This document shows, in pieces, positions 4,544 to 7,145 of a stretch of 7,145 bases of DNA (positions within the stretch are counted from its first letter, which is position 1; each line of letters opens with the position of its first letter). The DNA lies in the NCBI GenBank assembly GCA_002372735.1, contig DFIE01000086.1:1-7145 (forward strand), given 5' to 3'. Origin of the DNA: Clostridiales bacterium UBA3705 (GTDB taxonomy: Bacteria; Bacillota_A; Clostridia; Oscillospirales; Oscillospiraceae). Below the pieces are notes generated by a model, which had not been told where the DNA came from, ran no database searches, and saw nothing but the letters and a program-made list of their open reading frames with translations. The position numbers and the translations under genes were made by a program.

Positions 4544-6319
4544 ATGTTTTGTCCACACTGCGGCCAGCCCCTGCCATCCATGGGGCGATTTTGTATGTAC
4601 TGCGGCCAGTCCCTGCCCGGGGCCCGGGCCGCTGCCCCGGCCGACACGCCGGAGCCTGCTGCCCCGGCGGAGGTGCCGGAGCTGATCCCCCAGCCCGCTG
4701 CCCCTGCAGCGGCCGCCCCTGCAGCTGCCGGGGCAGAACCGGAGCTTTTCGGCGCCACCGAGGTGCTCACGCCCCCGACCCCCGGCGCCGCCCCCATTCC
4801 GCTGGCAGCGCCCGAGCAGTCTGCGCCGGAGCAGCCTGCACCGGCCCCGGCAGCAGGGGAGTCTATGGCCGGCTTCTATGCCCCGGCCTCCCAGGTGGGC
4901 CCTGCCCAACAGTTTGACGCCCCGCCGGCCCCCCAGCCGGAGCCCGCTGTCCAGCCGGTGTACGTCCAGCCGGGCCAGTACTATGGGTACCCCCAGGCCG
5001 GACCGGTCTACGGCAATCCCCAGCCCGGGCAGTTCTATGGGTATGCCCAGCCGGGCCAGCCCTATATGCCGCCCTACGGCTACACCCAGCCGCCCCAGCC
5101 CTGGGCGCCGCCGGTGCAGCCCTGGACCCAGCCGCCCCAGGGCTGGAATCCGCCTGCCCCCGTGCAGAAAAAGAAGGACGATCCCATGGGCCGGGCCTAC
5201 CGGCTCACAAGCCTGCACACCCTGGTGGTCTATGCCATCCATTCTCAGCTGGCCAGCGTGCTGGTGGTGCTGGTGGGGATGATTCTGGGTGTGACCAGTC
5301 TCTCCAGCCTGGGCCCTGAGGCCCTCCGGGGGCCGGAGGCCCTGATGGAATCCCTGGCGGACAGCCCCATGGTCCTTGTCATCACCATTGCTTACGCCCT
5401 GGGCTACCTGGGCGCGCTGCTGGTGGGGCTGCTGGTGGCCAAGTCCATCCGCAAGCGTCTGCCCGCCGCTGCGCCGGAGCGCCGCGCCCTGGGGGCAGGG
5501 GGCTTCCTGCTGTGCGCGGCGGTGTCCATGGGCCTGTGGATGATCGGCGTGCTGGTGGGCAACTTCCCGTCCCTGGTGGTGCCCGATCCCCAGTCGATGG
5601 AGCTGGGGTGGAACTCCGTTCCCATGTGGCTGGTGGCCATTGTGGTGGCCCCTGTGTTTGAGGAGCTGATTTTCCGCAAGATCGTCCTGGACCGGGTCCG
5701 GGACTACGGCGAGTCTGTGGCGGTGCTGACCTCGGCCCTGCTGTTCGGCATTGCCCATCTCAACGCCGGCCAGTTCTTCCTGGCCTTCCTGCTGGGCCTG
5801 CTCTTTGCCCGCGTCTATCTGCGCACCGGCGAGATCCGCTATACCATGGGCCTGCACTTTATGATCAACACCATCGCCACCCTGGAAGAGGTAGGCTGCC
5901 TGATCTGGGGCGACGGCTTTGATCCCTGGTATCTCATCACGGTGGGAGCCCTGGCCCTGGTGGGCCTGGTGCTGGCCCTGGTGCTGCGGCGGCACTGGGT
6001 GCTGCAGGGCAGCCTTTCCATCCCCGCCCGGCAGTGGAACACCGCCCTGCGCTGCTGGCCCGTCACTCTGATCAAGTGGATCGGCATTGTGTCCATTGCG
6101 GCCACCGCCCTGCTGAACGCTGCGCTCTCCATGGTGGGGGACGTGGACAAGCTGGTGCGGCACGCCCGCCGCGGCCATCTGGGCGGGGTCAACCTGCTGG
6201 GGCTGCTGTATCTGCTTCCTGCCGCCGGGGCAGTGGTTCTGATTCTGATCCTCACTCGGCGCAGAAGGGTCCCGGCAGCCGAAGCTGCCCCTGTGCAAAC
6301 CCCGCCTGCAGCCCTGTAA
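4544..6319 (+). CDS. Zinc ribbon - low-complexity linker - CPBP intramembrane protease fusion
   Basis: This 591-aa protein has three parts. Residues 1-25 form a double zinc knuckle with Cys3, Cys6, Cys17 and Cys20 (CPHC...CMYC). Residues 26-210 are a disordered-looking linker, first Ala/Pro/Glu-rich, then Gln/Pro/Tyr/Gly-rich with repeated PGQ-(Y/F)-YGY units. Residues about 225-571 are a membrane domain of roughly eight to ten helices. It carries the CPBP (CAAX protease/Abi) motifs: EELIFR (Glu373, Glu374, Arg378), FGIAH (Phe401, His405) and HFMIN (His438, Asn442). The family cleaves substrates within the membrane; members process prenylated proteins or bacteriocins, or act in signalling. 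All catalytic motifs are intact, so activity is plausible, but the substrate is unknown. AGGA six nt upstream supports ATG 4544; the open frame upstream overlaps the preceding gene and lacks a ribosome site. It follows that gene by 34 nt with no promoter seen, so they are likely one operon. Confidence 0.88.
   Translation: MFCPHCGQPLPSMGRFCMYCGQSLPGARAAAPADTPEPAAPAEVPELIPQPAAPAAAAPAAAGAEPELFGATEVLTPPTPGAAPIPLAAPEQSAPEQPAPAPAAGESMAGFYAPASQVGPAQQFDAPPAPQPEPAVQPVYVQPGQYYGYPQAGPVYGNPQPGQFYGYAQPGQPYMPPYGYTQPPQPWAPPVQPWTQPPQGWNPPAPVQKKKDDPMGRAYRLTSLHTLVVYAIHSQLASVLVVLVGMILGVTSLSSLGPEALRGPEALMESLADSPMVLVITIAYALGYLGALLVGLLVAKSIRKRLPAAAPERRALGAGGFLLCAAVSMGLWMIGVLVGNFPSLVVPDPQSMELGWNSVPMWLVAIVVAPVFEELIFRKIVLDRVRDYGESVAVLTSALLFGIAHLNAGQFFLAFLLGLLFARVYLRTGEIRYTMGLHFMINTIATLEEVGCLIWGDGFDPWYLITVGALALVGLVLALVLRRHWVLQGSLSIPARQWNTALRCWPVTLIKWIGIVSIAATALLNAALSMVGDVDKLVRHARRGHLGGVNLLGLLYLLPAAGAVVLILILTRRRRVPAAEAAPVQTPPAAL
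4955..5155 (+). repeat. Degenerate Gln/Pro/Tyr/Gly repeats in the protease linker
   Basis: Residues about 138-204 of the fusion protein repeat variants of PGQ-aromatic-YGY-xQ. Units begin near residues 143, 161 and 170 and grade into PPQPW/TQPPQGW. At DNA level the related blocks share cagcc-ggg-cag and tatgggta words. Such linkers are common after N-terminal zinc ribbons in Gram-positive membrane proteins. The tract is a likely place for length change between strains. Confidence 0.6.
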
Positions 6320-6322
6320 AAC

Positions 6323-6353
6323 AAAGCCCGTCTCCCCCCCGGAGACGGGCTTT
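6323..6353 (+). terminator. Rho-independent terminator of the rightward operon
   Basis: A perfect 13-bp stem (6323-6335 with 6341-6353) closes a CCCCC loop and starts 3 nt after the stop codon of the protease gene. The T-run after the GC stem is short (TTT, then CGG), so termination may be partial. It separates this unit from serC. Confidence 0.75.
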
Positions 6354-6417
6354 CGGCATTCTTCACAGTTTCAAATTTGCCCAATTGTGCAAGATTTTTT
6401 TGGGGCCACCCTAAAAC

Positions 6418-6449
6418 AAAAAATTTTTCTGAATTTCACAAAAATTTTT
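6418..6449. promoter_or_regulatory. Helically phased A/T tracts upstream of the serC promoter
   Basis: Three AnTn tracts, A6T5 (6418-6428), A2T3 (6432-6436) and A5T5 (6440-6449), have centres at about 6423.5, 6433.5 and 6444.5. That is 10 and 11 bp apart, one helical turn each. Such phasing predicts intrinsic bending, and the block ends 10 bp before the -35, where an UP element for the polymerase alpha subunit would lie. The rest of the 227-base gap between the protease gene and serC holds only the terminator, the promoter and the leader hairpin. Confidence 0.5.
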
Positions 6450-6459
6450 AGAATACCGG

Positions 6460-6488
6460 TTGATTATTTGGCGAAAGGGTAGTACAAT
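6460..6488 (+). promoter_or_regulatory. Promoter of serC
   Basis: TTGATT (6460-6465), a 17-bp spacer and TACAAT (6483-6488) make a good sigma-A promoter. The expected start near 6495 gives a leader of about 52 nt. Adjacent A/T tracts upstream may strengthen it. Confidence 0.75.
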
Positions 6489-6495
6489 ACGAGTT

Positions 6496-6515
6496 GGAGA
6501 GGCACGAGTCCCTCC
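6496..6515 (+). other. Hairpin at the 5' end of the serC leader
   Basis: GGAG, one bulged A and GG (6496-6502) pair with CC and CTCC (6510-6515) around a 7-base loop, right at the predicted 5' end of the mRNA. A hairpin here can protect the message from 5' decay. The leader is too short for a T-box or known riboswitch, and no terminator or antiterminator pair is seen. Confidence 0.4.
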
Positions 6516-6546
6516 GAACATGACCGATAATCAGGAGGTACAATTT

Positions 6547-7145
6547 ATGAAGTACGGTCGCACCTATAATTTCTCTGCCGGCCCCGCTACCATGCCGGAG
6601 CCCGTTCTGGAGGAGATCCGGGACGAAATGATGAACTACCGCGGCAGCGGTATGTGTGTGATGGAGATGTCTCATCGCTCCAAGGTCTTCCAGGGCATCA
6701 TCGATGAGGCAGAGGCCGATCTTCGTGAGCTGATGCACATTCCCGACAACTATAAGGTTCTGTTTATCCAGGGCGGCGCAACCCTGCAGTTCGCCATGAT
6801 CCCTATGAACCTGATGAAGAACGGCAAGGCCGTCTACATCGAAACCGGCGCCTGGTCCAAGAAGGCCATTGCCGAGGCCAAGAAGTACGGCGAGGTCATT
6901 GTGGCCGCCTCCTCCAAGGATAAGAATTTCTCCTACATCCCCGACTGCTCCGATCTGGATATCCCCGAGGACACCGACTACGTCTATATCTGCGAAAACG
7001 AGACCATCCACGGCGTGACCTGGCCCAAGCTGCCCAACACCAAGGGTCACATCCTGGTCTCTGACCAGAGCTCCATGTTCCTGTCCAAGCCCTGCAACGT
7101 GGCGGACTACGGCCTGATCTACGGCGGCGTGCAGAAGAACATCGG
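6547..7145 (+). CDS. serC: Phosphoserine aminotransferase SerC (3' end outside the window)
   Basis: SerC is a PLP enzyme that transfers the amino group of glutamate to 3-phosphohydroxypyruvate to give O-phosphoserine, step two of serine synthesis; it can also act in the pyridoxal phosphate pathway of some bacteria. The visible 199 residues are just over half of the usual length of about 360. Family motifs are NFSAGPATMPEPVL (8-21), MEMSHRSKVF (39-48), LFIQGGATLQF (72-82), GAWSKKA (101-107), NETIHG (151-156), SDQSS (172-176) and GLIYGGVQKNIG with the PLP Lys197. ATG 6547 follows AGGAGG by 8 nt and lies behind its own promoter. Codon choice leans on AAG, AAC and ATC with few rare codons, as expected of a well-expressed gene. 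A serA-type dehydrogenase often follows serC in relatives, but that lies beyond the window. Confidence 0.95.
   Translation, partial: MKYGRTYNFSAGPATMPEPVLEEIRDEMMNYRGSGMCVMEMSHRSKVFQGIIDEAEADLRELMHIPDNYKVLFIQGGATLQFAMIPMNLMKNGKAVYIETGAWSKKAIAEAKKYGEVIVAASSKDKNFSYIPDCSDLDIPEDTDYVYICENETIHGVTWPKLPNTKGHILVSDQSSMFLSKPCNVADYGLIYGGVQKNI

Noticed and set aside
3514..4797. 427-codon minus-strand open frame opposite the dehydrogenase
   Set aside because: Low-complexity product and no promoter or ribosome site; the opposite strand encodes an intact dehydrogenase with all its motifs.
4502..6298. Nearly 600-codon open frame on the minus strand opposite the protease gene
   Set aside because: It is a shadow of a GC-rich gene: the product is His/Gln/Gly-rich low complexity with no recognisable domain, no ribosome site was found, and the plus-strand frame carries clear catalytic motifs.
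4544..6319. Abortive-infection (phage defence) role for the CPBP protein
   Set aside because: The Abi name is shared by this protease family, but no toxin, restriction, phage or mobile gene is nearby and the neighbours are metabolic or housekeeping, so the window gives no support for defence.
6489..6546. Riboswitch or T-box controlling serC
   Set aside because: The leader is only about 50 nt, and there is no T-box sequence, specifier stem or terminator/antiterminator pair.
6448..7050. 200-codon minus-strand open frame opposite serC
   Set aside because: It runs through the serC promoter and start region and has no ribosome site; SerC motifs on the plus strand are unambiguous.

Overview
The window is GC-rich, carries strong AGGAGG-type ribosome sites, and encodes a typical bacterial core-gene set (secG, mnmE, a NifS/IscS-type cysteine desulfurase, serC). 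Protein style and gene set suggest a Gram-positive, probably anaerobic, clostridial relative of the Oscillospiraceae. That placement is an inference from general resemblance, because no search could be run. I see no phage, insertion-sequence, CRISPR or defence-island features; this looks like chromosomal core with a few less ordinary genes.

Layout. At the far left (1-53) there may be the tail of a rightward gene, followed by two strong hairpins (about 70-99 and 127-169) that separate it from leftward secG (175-429). Two further leftward genes follow: a cysteine desulfurase (555-1679) and mnmE (1693-3054). They lie 13 nt apart and almost certainly share a transcript. The desulfurase ribosome site overlaps the mnmE stop codon. 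mnmE has its own promoter, which sits back-to-back with a rightward promoter between 3082 and 3148. Each of these two promoters holds a perfect palindrome in its -35/-10 spacer.

The rightward promoter drives an apparent three-gene operon: a 123-aa three-helix membrane protein of unknown function (3180-3551), a D-2-hydroxyacid (glycerate/hydroxypyruvate-type) dehydrogenase (3562-4509), and a 591-aa membrane protein (4544-6319). The last protein joins an N-terminal zinc ribbon, a long Ala/Pro then Gln/Pro/Tyr/Gly-rich linker, and a CPBP (CAAX protease/Abi) intramembrane protease domain with all its motifs intact. A hairpin terminator ends this unit. After an AT-rich stretch with helically phased A/T tracts, a near-consensus promoter starts serC (phosphoserine aminotransferase), which is cut by the right edge of the window after 199 codons.

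How the genes may work together. MnmE modifies C5 of the wobble uridine of certain tRNAs, and a cysteine desulfurase is the usual sulfur source for 2-thiolation of the same base, so the left pair may supply both halves of one tRNA modification. SerC and the glycerate/hydroxypyruvate-type dehydrogenase both touch C3 acids around serine, but they are in separate transcription units. The most unusual items are the zinc ribbon-CPBP fusion with its small membrane-protein partner, the compact palindrome-bearing divergent promoter, and the phased A/T-tract region upstream of serC. I found no convincing evidence of a wholly new system.
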